64,000 bases of DNA from Acerihabitans sp035013185 (GCF_035013185.1 NZ_JAYGJO010000008.1:107805-171804), one strand, 5' to 3'. Shown: positions 15,217 through 23,891, counted from the first letter of the stretch. The notes: generated by a model from the sequence alone, not told the origin. Numbers and translations are program-made.

Positions 15217-16996
15217 CTGGCAAACGCTCTGGCCGACGCTCAAGCGACTGTTGTCCTACGGTTTACCCTATCGCCGGCCGCTGACGTTGGCGGTAGTACT
15301 GCTATGGCTGGCGGCTGGGGCCGAGGTTTCCGGCCCAGTGGTCATTAGCTATTTTATCGATAGTATCCTGCCGTTGAACTCGCTCCCACCGCTGCTGGTG
15401 AGCAGCCTGGCGCTGGGTTATATCGCGTTGCAACTCGCCGCAGCCGCATTACGCTATTTTCAGGCATTGCTCTTTAACCGCGCGGCGCTGGATGTGGTAC
15501 AGCAATTGCGCACCGAAGTCATGGACGCCTCGCTGCGCCAGCCACTCAGTACCTTCGATACGCAACCAGTGGGACAACTGATTTCTCGCGTCACCAACGA
15601 TACCGAGGTGATCAAAGATCTCTACGTTACGGTAATGGCGACAGTGCTGCGCTGTATTGCCCTGGTAGTTACCATGTTGATCGCCATGTTTATGCTTGAT
15701 TGGCGCATGGCGATTATTGCGCTGATTATTTTCCCGGTTGTGGCGTTAGTCATGGCACTGTATCAGCGTTATAGCACGCCGATAGTTAGGCGTCTTCGAG
15801 CCTATCTTGCTGATATAAATGATGGTTTTAACGAAGCTATTAGCGGTATGATTGTTATTCAGCAATTTCGCCAGCAGGCGCGTTTTGGCCAGCGTTTGGC
15901 TGATGCTAGCCATGCGCATTATGTGGCCCGGATGCAGACATTGCGGCTCGAGGGTTACCTACTGCGTCCTTTGCTCAGCCTTCTTTCGGCACTGGTATTG
16001 TGCGGTCTGCTGATCTTGTTTGGTTTCAGCCCGGAGGGTACGGTTGGCGTAGGCGTACTCTATGCTTTTATCAACTACTTGGGCCGATTAAACGAACCGC
16101 TGATTGAACTCACTACACAGCAATCGATTTTGCAACAAGCGCTGGTAGCGGGGGAGCGTATTTTCGAACTGATAGATGGCGACGCGCAGGAATATGGCCA
16201 TGACGACCAATCATTGACCCGTGGGCGCATCGATATCCGTCAATTATCGTTTGCCTACCGCCCGGGCACGCCGGTGCTGCGCTCGGTTTGCGTAACAGTG
16301 CCTTCCCGCAGTTTTGTTGCTTTGGTGGGACATACTGGTAGCGGCAAAAGCACACTGGCCAATTTACTCATGGGGTATTATCCATTACAACAAGGTGAGC
16401 TGTTGCTGGACGGGCGGCCGATTGCCAATTTGTCACACCGGGTATTGCGTCAAGGCGTGGCCATGGTTCAGCAGGATCCGAACGTTATGGCGGAAACGGT
16501 ATTGACTAATATCACTCTTGGCCGCGATATCAGTGAATCCCAAGCTTGGCACGTTCTAGAACAGGTTCAACTGGCGGAACTGGTGCGAGGGATGTCTGCG
16601 GGCATCCACACTATGCTCGGCGAGCAGGGCAATACTCTGTCAGTGGGACAAAAACAATTGCTGGCCTTGGCTAGGGTATTGGTTCTCACACCGGAGATTT
16701 TGATCCTTGATGAAGCCACAGCCAATATCGATTCCGGTACCGAACAGGCCATTGCGCGGGCGCTTGCGGCGATTCGCCACCAAACAACAATGGTGGTGAT
16801 TGCCCATCGGTTATCTACCATTGTCGATGCGGATAATATTGTGGTTTTGCATCGTGGAGAAGCGGTTGAGCAAGGATCCCATGAGGCATTGCTGCAACGC
16901 CGGGGCCGCTATTTTCAAATGTACCAACTACAACAAGCCGGCATGGCGCTCGATACCAATGACGAAACAAATGTGGTCAGTACCCCCGCCATATGA
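15209..16996 (+). CDS. mdlB: ABC half-transporter of the MdlAB exporter
   Basis: The product is 595 residues from the ATG at 15209, with CGGAGG placed inside the end of mdlA. It has a membrane domain followed by Walker A GHTGSGKST and Walker B ILILDEAT. The signature motif is LSVGQ, not LSGGQ, as in E. coli MdlB, so one ATP site of the heterodimer is probably degenerate. An in-frame ATG two codons upstream is an alternative start. Confidence 0.96.
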   Translation: MRNWQTLWPTLKRLLSYGLPYRRPLTLAVVLLWLAAGAEVSGPVVISYFIDSILPLNSLPPLLVSSLALGYIALQLAAAALRYFQALLFNRAALDVVQQLRTEVMDASLRQPLSTFDTQPVGQLISRVTNDTEVIKDLYVTVMATVLRCIALVVTMLIAMFMLDWRMAIIALIIFPVVALVMALYQRYSTPIVRRLRAYLADINDGFNEAISGMIVIQQFRQQARFGQRLADASHAHYVARMQTLRLEGYLLRPLLSLLSALVLCGLLILFGFSPEGTVGVGVLYAFINYLGRLNEPLIELTTQQSILQQALVAGERIFELIDGDAQEYGHDDQSLTRGRIDIRQLSFAYRPGTPVLRSVCVTVPSRSFVALVGHTGSGKSTLANLLMGYYPLQQGELLLDGRPIANLSHRVLRQGVAMVQQDPNVMAETVLTNITLGRDISESQAWHVLEQVQLAELVRGMSAGIHTMLGEQGNTLSVGQKQLLALARVLVLTPEILILDEATANIDSGTEQAIARALAAIRHQTTMVVIAHRLSTIVDADNIVVLHRGEAVEQGSHEALLQRRGRYFQMYQLQQAGMALDTNDETNVVSTPAI

Positions 16997-17145
16997 ACCT
17001 GATGGTGCAGCGCCGGCCCTTTAACGGCGCTGCCTCCTTACCTCCCTCCCCACTATCTGTCTGTCTTATGCGGTTATTCGTGGAAATCCTCTTATGAATA
17101 AGACGCACCGGTATTGCGCAGTAGCTGCTAAAAATGTCACCTGTC

Positions 17146-17182
17146 TGCACTATTATGGGACTATCGCTCTTTTTTGGTGCAT
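17146..17182 (+). promoter_or_regulatory. Candidate NtrC binding sites
   Basis: TGCACTATTATGGGACT (17146-17162) and GCTCTTTTTTGGTGCA (17166-17181) each keep one good half of the NtrC consensus TGCACC-N5-GGTGCA. They lie about 105-140 bases upstream of the sigma-54 promoter, a usual enhancer distance. Confidence 0.55.
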
Positions 17183-17286
17183 GTTCTGGGTAAGTTATGA
17201 TGAATACCAACCGCTAAATATCGGCCAGGGCCGGTTTGTGCTCCATTGTCAGGCGACCAAGGGTAAATTTTGATTACAAAACATTT

Positions 17287-17303
17287 ATGGCACATGCTTT
17301 GCT
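17287..17303 (+). promoter_or_regulatory. Sigma-54 promoter of glnK-amtB
   Basis: TGGCAC and TTGCT are separated by 5 bases, which matches the -24/-12 consensus TGGCAC-N5-TTGCA in all but the last base. Known biology: glnK-amtB is NtrC and RpoN dependent in enterics. Confidence 0.85.
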
Positions 17304-17356
17304 TTAATCAGGCGTAGTAGTCACGAGTTCGGATCCAAATTCTTTAGGGGGAATAT

Positions 17357-17695
17357 ATGAAGCTGGTAACCGTGGTGATAAAACCATTTAAATTGGAAGA
17401 TGTGCGTGAAGCACTCTCTGCTGTTGGAATACAAGGGCTAACGGTCACCGAGGTGAAAGGGTTTGGAAGGCAAAAAGGCCACGCCGAGCTTTATCGTGGT
17501 GCCGAATACAGCGTGAACTTTCTGCCAAAGGTAAAAATTGATATCGCTATTGCCGATGATCAGCTCGATGAAGTTATCGATGTTATAAGTAAAGCGGCTT
17601 ACACCGGCAAAATCGGCGACGGCAAGATTTTTGTTGCGGAGTTACAACGGGTCATCCGGATTCGTACCGGTGAGTCTGACGAAGCAGCACTTTAA
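17357..17695 (+). CDS. glnK: Nitrogen regulatory protein PII-2
   Basis: GlnK is a trimeric PII signal protein that blocks the ammonium channel AmtB when nitrogen is plentiful and is uridylylated by GlnD when it is scarce. The product is 112 residues, as in E. coli. Tyr51, the uridylylation site, lies in RGAEYSVNFLPK at the tip of the T-loop. GGGGG precedes the ATG. It is in an operon with amtB, 37 bases downstream. Confidence 0.98.
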   Translation: MKLVTVVIKPFKLEDVREALSAVGIQGLTVTEVKGFGRQKGHAELYRGAEYSVNFLPKVKIDIAIADDQLDEVIDVISKAAYTGKIGDGKIFVAELQRVIRIRTGESDEAAL

Positions 17696-17732
17696 CGACA
17701 CGCGCGAAATTCGTGGATAGGGATGAATAAAA

Positions 17733-19019
17733 ATGAAGAAACTTGTTTCATTAACTGGCCTGGGCGCGCTAGCGTTATTACCAACATGGGCCATGGCCGC
17801 AGCACCGGTTGCTGATAAGGCCGACAATGCGTTTATGATGATCTGTACCGCATTAGTGCTGTTTATGACGTTACCCGGGATCGCTTTGTTTTACGGTGGC
17901 CTGTTGCGCGCCAAAAATGTGTTGTCGATGCTCACGCAGGTCTCTGTGACGTTTGCCCTGGTGTGTGTGTTGTGGCTGATCTATGGCTATTCAGTGGCCT
18001 TCAGCGAAGGTAATCCTTTCTTTGGCGGTTTTGGCTGGGCGATGTTGAAAAATATCGAACTTACCTCGCTCAGCGGCACGTTCTATCAATTGATTCACGT
18101 GTCATACCAAGCTTCATTTGCGTGTATCACCGTCGGTTTGATCGTCGGCGCGATAGCTGAGCGTGCTCGATTCTCGGCCGTACTGATTTTTGTGGTGGTG
18201 TGGCTAACATTCTCTTATCTGCCTATGGCGCATATGGTTTGGGCCGGTGGTTATCTGGCTGCCCAAGGCGCATTGGACTTTGCCGGTGGTACCGTGGTGC
18301 ATATCAATGCTGCCAGTGCAGGTTTGGTTGGCGCTTACATGTTAGGTAAACGTTCCGGTTTTGGTAAGGAAGCGTTTAAACCGCATAACTTGCCGATGGT
18401 CTTCACCGGTACTGCCATTCTGTATGTAGGCTGGTTCGGTTTTAATGCCGGTTCAGCGGGTGCTGCGAATGAAATCGCCGCTCTGGCGTTTGTTAATACC
18501 GTAATGGCCACCGCCGGTGCCATTTTATCATGGGTCTTCGTTGAGTGGATGCTGCGTGGCAAGCCATCACTGTTGGGGGCGTGTTCCGGTTGTATCGCCG
18601 GTCTGGTTGCCATTACCCCGGCTGCGGGTACTGTCGGTGTTGGTGGCGCGCTGGTCATCGGCCTGGTGGGCGGTGTTGCCGGTCTGTGGGGTGTGGTTGC
18701 CCTGAAGAAATGGCTGCGTGTCGATGACGTTTGCGACGTGTTTGGTGTGCATGGCGTATGCGGTATCGTAGGTTGCCTACTGACTGGCGTATTCACTTCC
18801 GCCTCTTTGGGCGGTGTAGGTTACGCTGCGGGCGTCACCATGGGTCATCAGGTATGGATTCAGTTGTTTAGCGTCATCGTCTGTCTGGTGTGGTCCGGCG
18901 TGGTGGCTTTTATCGGTTTCAAAATTGCCGATATGGTGGTTGGACTGCGTGTATCCGAAGAACAGGAACGCGAAGGTCTGGACGTCAACAGCCATGGCGA
19001 AAATGCTTACAACGAATAA
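17733..19019 (+). CDS. amtB: Ammonium channel
   Basis: AmtB is a trimeric inner-membrane channel for ammonium uptake. The product is 428 residues, equal to E. coli. It starts with a cleavable signal sequence (MKKLVSLTGLGALALLPTWAMA), followed by 11 membrane helices. The twin pore histidines fall in LPMAHMVW and VFGVHGVCG. The cytoplasmic tail ends in SHGENAYNE. It is regulated by GlnK from the same operon. Confidence 0.97.
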   Translation: MKKLVSLTGLGALALLPTWAMAAAPVADKADNAFMMICTALVLFMTLPGIALFYGGLLRAKNVLSMLTQVSVTFALVCVLWLIYGYSVAFSEGNPFFGGFGWAMLKNIELTSLSGTFYQLIHVSYQASFACITVGLIVGAIAERARFSAVLIFVVVWLTFSYLPMAHMVWAGGYLAAQGALDFAGGTVVHINAASAGLVGAYMLGKRSGFGKEAFKPHNLPMVFTGTAILYVGWFGFNAGSAGAANEIAALAFVNTVMATAGAILSWVFVEWMLRGKPSLLGACSGCIAGLVAITPAAGTVGVGGALVIGLVGGVAGLWGVVALKKWLRVDDVCDVFGVHGVCGIVGCLLTGVFTSASLGGVGYAAGVTMGHQVWIQLFSVIVCLVWSGVVAFIGFKIADMVVGLRVSEEQEREGLDVNSHGENAYNE

Positions 19020-19079
19020 TTATTGTTTGCGGCCCGTCGCTGGGTGACCGGCAGTGGGCAAACCAGACGTAATGATCAA

Positions 19080-19110
19080 CAGGGGCGAGCTACTCGTCCC
19101 TGTTTTTTTT
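19080..19110 (+). terminator. Terminator after amtB
   Basis: CAGGGGCG pairs with CGTCCCTG around a 7-base loop, followed by eight T. It sits only a few bases from the convergent tesB stop. Confidence 0.85.
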
Positions 19111-19112
19111 GG

Positions 19113-19982
19113 TTAATTGTCCAAGGCCACCTGCCGGATGACACCTTCCTGCGCGGTAGACGCCACCAGAATGCCATCGCGGCTAAAAATCTGACCCCGA
19201 ACAAACCCTCGTGCGCCACAAGCGGATGGGCTGTCGACAGCATATAATAACCAATCGTCGATGCGGAACGGTCGATGAAACCACATGGAGTGGTCGATAG
19301 TGGCTATTTGTATTCCCGGCTCCATAAAACCACGGCCATGAGGTTGAAGCGCCGTGGGCAGGAAATTAAAATCCGAGGCGTAGCCTAAGAGATATTCATG
19401 GCAGTCGCGGTCATCGGGCAAATGACCTCGGGCACGTAGCCAAATATAACGCTGCGGTTTTTCTTGTATACCCTGGAACGGATTGTGAAATGTCACAGGG
19501 CGCATCTCAATGGGCCGATCTCGAGTTATCTTTTCCCGTATTCCTGCCGGCAGGCTGGCAGATAGCTGGCGCGCAATATTCTGCTCCGAGCGTAACGCTT
19601 CCGGCGGCGGGACGTCAGGCATCGAATTCTGATGTTCAAATCCTTGCTCACCGGTTTGAAAAGAGGCGGTGAGAGAGAAGAGGGTTTCGCCATTCTGGCT
19701 GGCGTTAACCTCGCGGGCACTGAAACTTTTACCGTCTCTTAGGTTGACGGATTGATAGATAATAGGTTGGGTAACGTCACCCGGGCGTAAGAAGTAACTG
19801 TGGAATGAGTGAACATGACGATCGGCTGGCACGGTTTGTCTGGCGGCAAACAACGCCTGCGCCACAACCTGGCCGCCAAATACCTGCGGGCGCCCTATAT
19901 CCTCGCTTTGACCACGAAAGAGGCACTGTTCAATTTTTTCCAGTTGTATGAGTGTTAACAGGTGGTCGAGTTGCTGACTCAT
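19113..19982 (-). CDS. tesB: Acyl-CoA thioesterase II
   Basis: TesB hydrolyses medium and long acyl-CoA esters with a double hot-dog fold. The product is 289 residues (E. coli 286). The family features LFRGQSEDIGRPQVFGGQV at the N-terminus and DHSMWFHRPFRIDDWLLY in the second hot-dog are clear. The gene is convergent with amtB and divergent from ybaY. Confidence 0.96.
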   Translation of the reverse strand: MSQQLDHLLTLIQLEKIEQCLFRGQSEDIGRPQVFGGQVVAQALFAARQTVPADRHVHSFHSYFLRPGDVTQPIIYQSVNLRDGKSFSAREVNASQNGETLFSLTASFQTGEQGFEHQNSMPDVPPPEALRSEQNIARQLSASLPAGIREKITRDRPIEMRPVTFHNPFQGIQEKPQRYIWLRARGHLPDDRDCHEYLLGYASDFNFLPTALQPHGRGFMEPGIQIATIDHSMWFHRPFRIDDWLLYAVDSPSACGARGFVRGQIFSRDGILVASTAQEGVIRQVALDN

Positions 19983-20149
19983 AAAAATGCTCCGTTGTAG
20001 ACTTAGCCTTTAAGGATGATAGCGCGGGGTAGGGGATGTCGTTAAGGCGTTATTGTATTGCGTTTTAGTTCAACCGCGTCTGAAACCTGACAAGTACGGC
20101 CATAACCGGCAGGAAAATATCGGGATCCTGTGCCATGCTTATTCTATAA

Positions 20150-20165
20150 AGTGGTCTTGACCACT
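20150..20165. promoter_or_regulatory. Perfect 16-bp palindrome upstream of ybaY
   Basis: AGTGGTC-TT-GACCACT lies 61 bases before the ybaY ATG in the divergent tesB-ybaY region. It has the look of a dimeric repressor operator (GntR-like TGGTC/GACCA halves). No cognate regulator can be named. Confidence 0.4.
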
Positions 20166-20226
20166 ACGCGTTCATCATCAAATAGTGGTGAACTGATGAG
20201 CTAATAATAAGACGGAGAGGTAAATC

Positions 20227-20775
20227 ATGAAACTTTGGCAAATACTAGGTGGCGCCGCGTTATCGGTTACCCTGGCCGGATGTGCGGATCAAGGAAAAAC
20301 TGTCCCCACACCTACCGCCAACACTCCCGCTACCGTCGAGCAAGCGGCTGCAATTCGCCAACCGGCAGTGACAGGTATTGTTAGTATCCGACAATCAGTT
20401 GCGCTGCCGCCGAATTCCGTGCTGACAGTCACGCTGTCAGATGCCTCTATTAGCGATACTCCGTCCACCGTGATTTCTCAAAAAGTCATGCGTACGGAAG
20501 GCAAACAGGCACCCTTTAGTTTCGTTTTACCGTTCAACCCAGCGCAGATTCAACCCAACGCACGAATCCTGCTCAGCGCTGCTATCACTATCGATGGGCG
20601 GTTAATGTTTATTACGGAACAGGTTAAAATGGTGGTCACTAATGGCAATACCACGCAGGATTTGATCTTAGTACCGGTTCCGGCCGTAGCGATGCCCACC
20701 CGAACTGTGGCTACGTCAACAACGGCACCCATGACGTCTCCTACACCGGTGACATCATCAGGCAGTGCCTACTGA
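20227..20775 (+). CDS. ybaY: YbaY-family outer-membrane lipoprotein
   Basis: The product is 182 residues with a lipoprotein signal; the lipobox LAGC places the lipidated cysteine at residue 19. The mature part starts with a Thr/Pro/Ala-rich stretch and then a YbaY/YscW-type beta domain (VTGIVSIRQSVALPPNSVLTV region). The C-terminal 30 residues are Thr/Ser/Pro-rich. GGAGAGG precedes the ATG. The family is conserved next to tesB, but its function is not established. Confidence 0.9.
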   Translation: MKLWQILGGAALSVTLAGCADQGKTVPTPTANTPATVEQAAAIRQPAVTGIVSIRQSVALPPNSVLTVTLSDASISDTPSTVISQKVMRTEGKQAPFSFVLPFNPAQIQPNARILLSAAITIDGRLMFITEQVKMVVTNGNTTQDLILVPVPAVAMPTRTVATSTTAPMTSPTPVTSSGSAY

Positions 20776-20834
20776 GCCTAACCCGCTATAACCCTTGTCA
20801 GCATGTCAATACTCAGCTGTTTAATAAGCCTAAG

Positions 20835-20856
20835 CGCTCCTCGCGGAGCGTTTTTT
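20835..20856 (+). terminator. Terminator after ybaY
   Basis: CGCTCC-TCGC-GGAGCG is followed by six T, a short but classical terminator 60 bases after the stop. Confidence 0.85.
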
Positions 20857-20889
20857 ATGTACCAGGCTAGTGTATCAAACCGTGCTGGC

Positions 20890-21207
20890 CTAACGTAACC
20901 AACGGTAGTCGGCCAACGCAATCCGGCCATCGTTATCCACTTTTACGCCTTCCGCTTCAAGCGCAGCTTTTTGGCGAATAAAACCGTCTCCCGCAAGGGA
21001 AATTGCACCATGACGGTTAACAACCCGATGCCAGGGTAATCGGCTACCGCAGGGGAGTCGGCTTAGGATCCCCCCCACCTGCCTGGCGGCGCGGGGCGAA
21101 CCGGCCAGGCGCGCGACCTCGCCGTAAGTGGTCAGCTTGCCATAAGGGATGGCATCAATAATGTGGAATACGCGTTGGCGAAAGCTGTCTATGGGTTCGG
21201 TAATCAC
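20890..21207 (-). CDS. atl: Alkyltransferase-like DNA lesion-binding protein
   Basis: Atl (YbaZ) resembles the C-terminal domain of O6-alkylguanine-DNA alkyltransferase but cannot transfer the alkyl group; it flags lesions for nucleotide excision repair. The product is 105 residues. The motif LPWHRVVNRHG carries Trp where true alkyltransferases have the reactive Cys (PCHRV), which is diagnostic for the family. It is shorter at the N-terminus than the E. coli protein (129). It is convergent with ybaY. Confidence 0.94.
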   Translation of the reverse strand: MITEPIDSFRQRVFHIIDAIPYGKLTTYGEVARLAGSPRAARQVGGILSRLPCGSRLPWHRVVNRHGAISLAGDGFIRQKAALEAEGVKVDNDGRIALADYRWLR

Positions 21208-21338
21208 AAGATAAGCCGGCTAGAGTAAATAACAGTTTTATAATGGCATAGCGCATGAGAGGCAGAAAGCAAAAAAAGTCTTTCGCCGCGCCGTCCTAAG
21301 CGGATTGTCCAAGAAAACAGCGCTTGAAGCGTATCGGC

Positions 21339-21367
21339 TTGCATTTGATCTTGCCATCATTGATAAT
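21339..21367 (+). promoter_or_regulatory. Promoter of the 4.5S RNA gene
   Basis: TTGCAT and GATAAT are separated by 17 bases and followed by a GC-rich discriminator (GCCCCGCGC). The predicted start near 21375 leaves a leader of about 24 bases before the mature RNA, as in the E. coli precursor that RNase P trims. Confidence 0.8.
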
Positions 21368-21398
21368 GCCCCGCGCTCGTGAAAAACGGGCCGTCAAT

Positions 21399-21512
21399 GG
21401 AGGCCCTGTCGGTGCTCCCGCAATACTAACTTGTGAACTCGGTCAGGTCCGGAAGGAAGCAGCCGTAGCAGGTGATGTGTGTGCCGGGATGTTGCTGGCA
21501 GGGCCTCCACCC
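21399..21512 (+). ncRNA. ffs: 4.5S RNA, signal recognition particle RNA
   Basis: The 114-base RNA binds Ffh and directs ribosomes making membrane proteins to FtsY. Its length equals E. coli 4.5S. The conserved tetraloop and symmetric loop region (GGTCAGGTCCGGAAGGAAGC) is intact, and the ends GGAGGCCCTG and CAGGGCCTCC pair. A short reading frame across it is spurious. Confidence 0.97.
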
Positions 21513-22072
21513 ATTTAAGTCATGTCCCTCGGATGTCTTTTAACCCATAACGACGCACGTTTTTTAGCCATATTGATCGAATTTTAGCAACGTTAAGCTG
21601 ATTGAATGCTGGCAATCATTCACTGTATTAATGTTAAATTATGGTTAATAGCCATAAACTGATCACCGTCGTTCAAACACCGCGTGAACACTCAAATCAA
21701 ATAATGGAAGGTGCTTGATAAATTCATGCAGTACTATCCCCTATTGTGCAAATTGTGCGGATGAAAACACCGAACTGAAATATTTCCAAGTTGTCTCAGC
21801 GGCTGAATGATTTTTGCGGGAACTCACTAAATGAAATTAATCACTGACATAGCGCCAATCATCCGGGATTAATCCTACGGCCTATTTTTCGTGCTCAATG
21901 CTGAAGGTTTTTGCTGACATTGTTCACCGACCTACGGAGTCGATGGTTAACGCCAAGTAGGCAAAAAAACGAGGCAACCAAACACGGTTATCCTAAAGGT
22001 GCGGGTGTTTAAAATTTTTATATGAATACATACATTTATTAATGTTAATGCTAAGTATCGAGTCACTGCGGT
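21513..22072. other. AT-rich intergenic region between ffs and hha
   Basis: These 560 bases lie between convergent ffs and hha. They are clearly richer in A and T than the flanking genes. No reading frame, RNA gene, repeat or strong terminator was recognised. They may be remains of genes found near hha in relatives, but no similarity could be seen by eye. Confidence 0.5.
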
Positions 22073-22276
22073 TTAACGAACATACTTCCAAACCGAAACG
22101 GGAATTTTGTCGTAGAGCTTATCCATAGTGAGTTCTGCTAGTCTATGGTCGGCGGCAGAGTTGAATATTTCAAGTTCATCATCTGACAGTTCGTATTTGT
22201 TTTTCTCGATCACCCGTTCCAATGTCTCGAGTGTCCTGCATTTACGTAACCGCATTAAATAATCAATTTTGTTCAT
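22073..22276 (-). CDS. hha: Haemolysin expression-modulating protein Hha
   Basis: Hha is a small all-helical protein that joins H-NS to silence AT-rich and horizontally acquired genes. The product is 67 residues with the family core VIEKNKYELSDDELE and AADHRLAELTMDKLYDKIP. It is cotranscribed with tomB, 45 bases upstream. In the Hha-TomB pair, Hha acts as toxin and TomB as antitoxin in E. coli. Confidence 0.97.
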   Translation of the reverse strand: MNKIDYLMRLRKCRTLETLERVIEKNKYELSDDELEIFNSAADHRLAELTMDKLYDKIPVSVWKYVR

Positions 22277-22321
22277 GGTAACCTTTGTTGTTATGTCGTG
22301 TATGAATATACATTCACTATT

Positions 22322-22681
22322 TCAGGAAATACAAACCTCAGTCTCTGAGAATGTTCCGAATAAACGAGAACGGCTCTTACGCCATCTCTGGACATCCAGA
22401 TCATTGAAACTGTAACCGCTAAATAGGGTAAAGGTATTGTCTAAAAACGTTTCTATGTGGTCGGTAAGGTCATTCTCATTATGATGTTTCAGCTTAAAAA
22501 GGACCACAAAGGATGCAATATGGTCAATTAATTCATTCATCTGTAGATTGAGCACAGACGCTGGATCGTTAACCCATCCATGATAACTCTCGCCCAGGCT
22601 GACGATACCATCGTCGTAAAGATTAGCACAAAGGTATTTCAGCTGTGCAATATCATGCCGTTTGGGTGAATACTCGTCCAT
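22322..22681 (-). CDS. tomB: Hha toxicity modulator (antitoxin)
   Basis: The product from MDEYSPKRHDIAQLKYLC at 22681 is 119 residues (E. coli 124) and the N-terminal 15 residues are nearly invariant in the family. AGGAGG is well placed upstream, so the frame opening at 22705 is not used. TomB counteracts Hha; oxygen-dependent oxidation of a Hha cysteine has been linked to this in E. coli. The C-terminus (TFSETEVCIS) is shorter and differs from E. coli. Confidence 0.95.
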   Translation of the reverse strand: MDEYSPKRHDIAQLKYLCANLYDDGIVSLGESYHGWVNDPASVLNLQMNELIDHIASFVVLFKLKHHNENDLTDHIETFLDNTFTLFSGYSFNDLDVQRWRKSRSRLFGTFSETEVCIS

Positions 22682-23320
22682 ATCAGCCCTCCTAACACTA
22701 AACAAATCGATATCATCTATAAATCAAATCGGGGCTTGGCCGGGAATCACTATGCCTTAGCTTCCCCGCTCAATTTAAAGATAGATTATTTTAATCAGTC
22801 TGACACTATCAGCTTACATTAACTTGTAGTGCTATTCTATAGCGCTGCCATTAGCATCAATGGCACGAGCATGAGTCGAAAACGAGCTTAATGGATGCGG
22901 TTGTTAGCAAATGGCTATTTTGTCAATAATTTATTATAAGCATTAGGCGTGGGGCCGTTCGTTCACCTTCGTGTAGCTGTAGTGCCTGGCAAAAAAGTTC
23001 GCTTATGCTTTATATGCAATTTTATATTTATTCGTACCATTTCTGGTGAAATTACACATCTTTCATTATTAACAAATCATCACAATCCATTGTGTCTAAC
23101 CACACTAGTATAATCCTTTGCTGAGGGTGGCGGCAAACATTGATTGTTTGACAAAGCCATAATGCTGTCGCTGATTTGTAAGCGGTTGTCGCTAATGCTG
23201 ATTTGAACATACAATCTCGCACATAAATCAGGGGCCTCTTTTGGTAGAGGCCCCTGGGATAGCGCGGTTGCCTGTCATTAGCCGGGCGGTGCGTGTTCAC
23301 ATCATGGGTTAGGCGGGGGG
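22682..23320. other. Intergenic region tomB-rpmJ2 with a strong hairpin
   Basis: These 639 bases lie upstream of tomB and downstream of rpmJ2. A near-perfect hairpin at 23229-23256 (CAGGGGCCTC with GAGGCCCCTG, 8-base loop) probably ends the rpmE2-rpmJ2 transcript, although no T tract follows. An 82-codon minus-strand frame at 23052-23300 runs through the hairpin and has no family features, so it is not called a gene. Confidence 0.5.
23229..23256 (-). terminator. Hairpin downstream of rpmJ2
   Basis: A 10-bp GC-rich stem, CAGGGGCCTC/GAGGCCCCTG, lies 65 bases after the rpmJ2 stop on the minus strand. There is no U tract, so termination is inferred from stem strength and position. Confidence 0.5.
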
Positions 23321-23461
23321 TTATTTACGTTTTTTCCCACCTTGAACCGCTTTAAAACGCGGATTTGATTTGCAGATGACATAAACACGGCCGCGGCGGC
23401 GCACGATTTTGCAATCCGGATGGCGTAACTTGGCCGCGCGTAACGAACTCAACACTTTCAT
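23321..23461 (-). CDS. rpmJ2: Ribosomal protein bL36, zinc-independent paralogue
   Basis: The 46-residue product reads MKVLSSLRAAKLRHPDCKIV then RRRGRVYVICKSNPRFKAVQ and ends GGKKRK. It lacks the four-ligand zinc site of the ordinary L36 (a C-minus form, E. coli YkgO). It starts 24 bases after rpmE2, so both form one operon. In zinc shortage the pair replaces the zinc-containing L36 and L31 and frees zinc. Confidence 0.95.
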   Translation of the reverse strand: MKVLSSLRAAKLRHPDCKIVRRRGRVYVICKSNPRFKAVQGGKKRK

Positions 23462-23485
23462 GACAAAAATACCTCTGGTGGTGCT

Positions 23486-23734
23486 TTAGCGAAAGAAACG
23501 GCCAAACCGTTGATTAAAGCGCGCAGTGCTGCCCTCTTTATCGATGATTCGCTGCTTGCCGGTATAGTAGGGATGGGACTCTGACGAGACTTCCAGCGTG
23601 ATGTAGGGCAAGGTTACGCCATCGAGCTCAATCGTGCGGTCGGTTTGGATAGTTGAACCGACCTTGAAATACGCATCGGCGCTAGTGTCATGAAACACCA
23701 CAGTGCGATAGTCAGGATGGATGCTTGGTTTCAT
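23486..23734 (-). CDS. rpmE2: Ribosomal protein bL31, zinc-independent paralogue (type B)
   Basis: The product is 82 residues with the type-B L31 pattern MKPSIHPDYRTVVFHDTSAD and SHPYYTGKQRIIDKEGSTARF. It has no CxxC zinc motif. It is the first gene of the rpmE2-rpmJ2 operon and is preceded by a Zur-type operator 17 bases from the start codon, as expected for a zinc-starvation gene. Confidence 0.96.
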   Translation of the reverse strand: MKPSIHPDYRTVVFHDTSADAYFKVGSTIQTDRTIELDGVTLPYITLEVSSESHPYYTGKQRIIDKEGSTARFNQRFGRFFR

Positions 23735-23750
23735 TTTATACCCTATATGT

Positions 23751-23769
23751 AATGTTATATCATAACTTA
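23751..23769 (-). promoter_or_regulatory. Candidate Zur operator of rpmE2-rpmJ2
   Basis: GTTAT-ATC-ATAAC (23754-23766) sits in an AT-rich palindrome and matches the enterobacterial Zur core GTTATANTATAAC apart from one base of spacing or identity in the centre. Its position just upstream of a C-minus L31/L36 operon is what Zur regulation predicts. Confidence 0.65.
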
Positions 23770-23842
23770 TTATGCATAATATTATCGTTTCGTCAAGTTA
23801 CCTGCAGCTTGACGTCTGGTGGGGGTAGACCACCGACAAAAA

Positions 23843-23872
23843 AAAAAGAGGCCGCTTATGCGGCCTCTTTTT
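23843..23872. terminator. Terminator after acrB
   Basis: AAAAAGAGGCCGC-TTAT-GCGGCCTCTTTTT is a perfect 13-bp stem with A and T runs on both sides. It can serve the minus-strand acrAB transcript and would also work on the plus strand. Confidence 0.92.
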
Positions 23873-23891
23873 AACTCACTACTTTACGCTG

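Larger units (their letters stand above)
16997..17356 (+). other. Promoter region of glnK-amtB
   Basis: These 360 bases between mdlB and glnK hold NtrC-type sites near 17146-17182 and the sigma-54 promoter at 17287-17303. No terminator with a clear T tract was found for mdlB, and no small gene was seen. Confidence 0.6.

Noticed and set aside
21324..21518. 64-codon frame over the 4.5S RNA gene
   Set aside because: It overlaps a structural RNA that matches E. coli 4.5S in length and core; the frame is incidental.
23052..23300. 82-codon minus-strand frame between rpmJ2 and tomB
   Set aside because: It passes through a strong hairpin, has no ribosome-binding site and no recognisable features.
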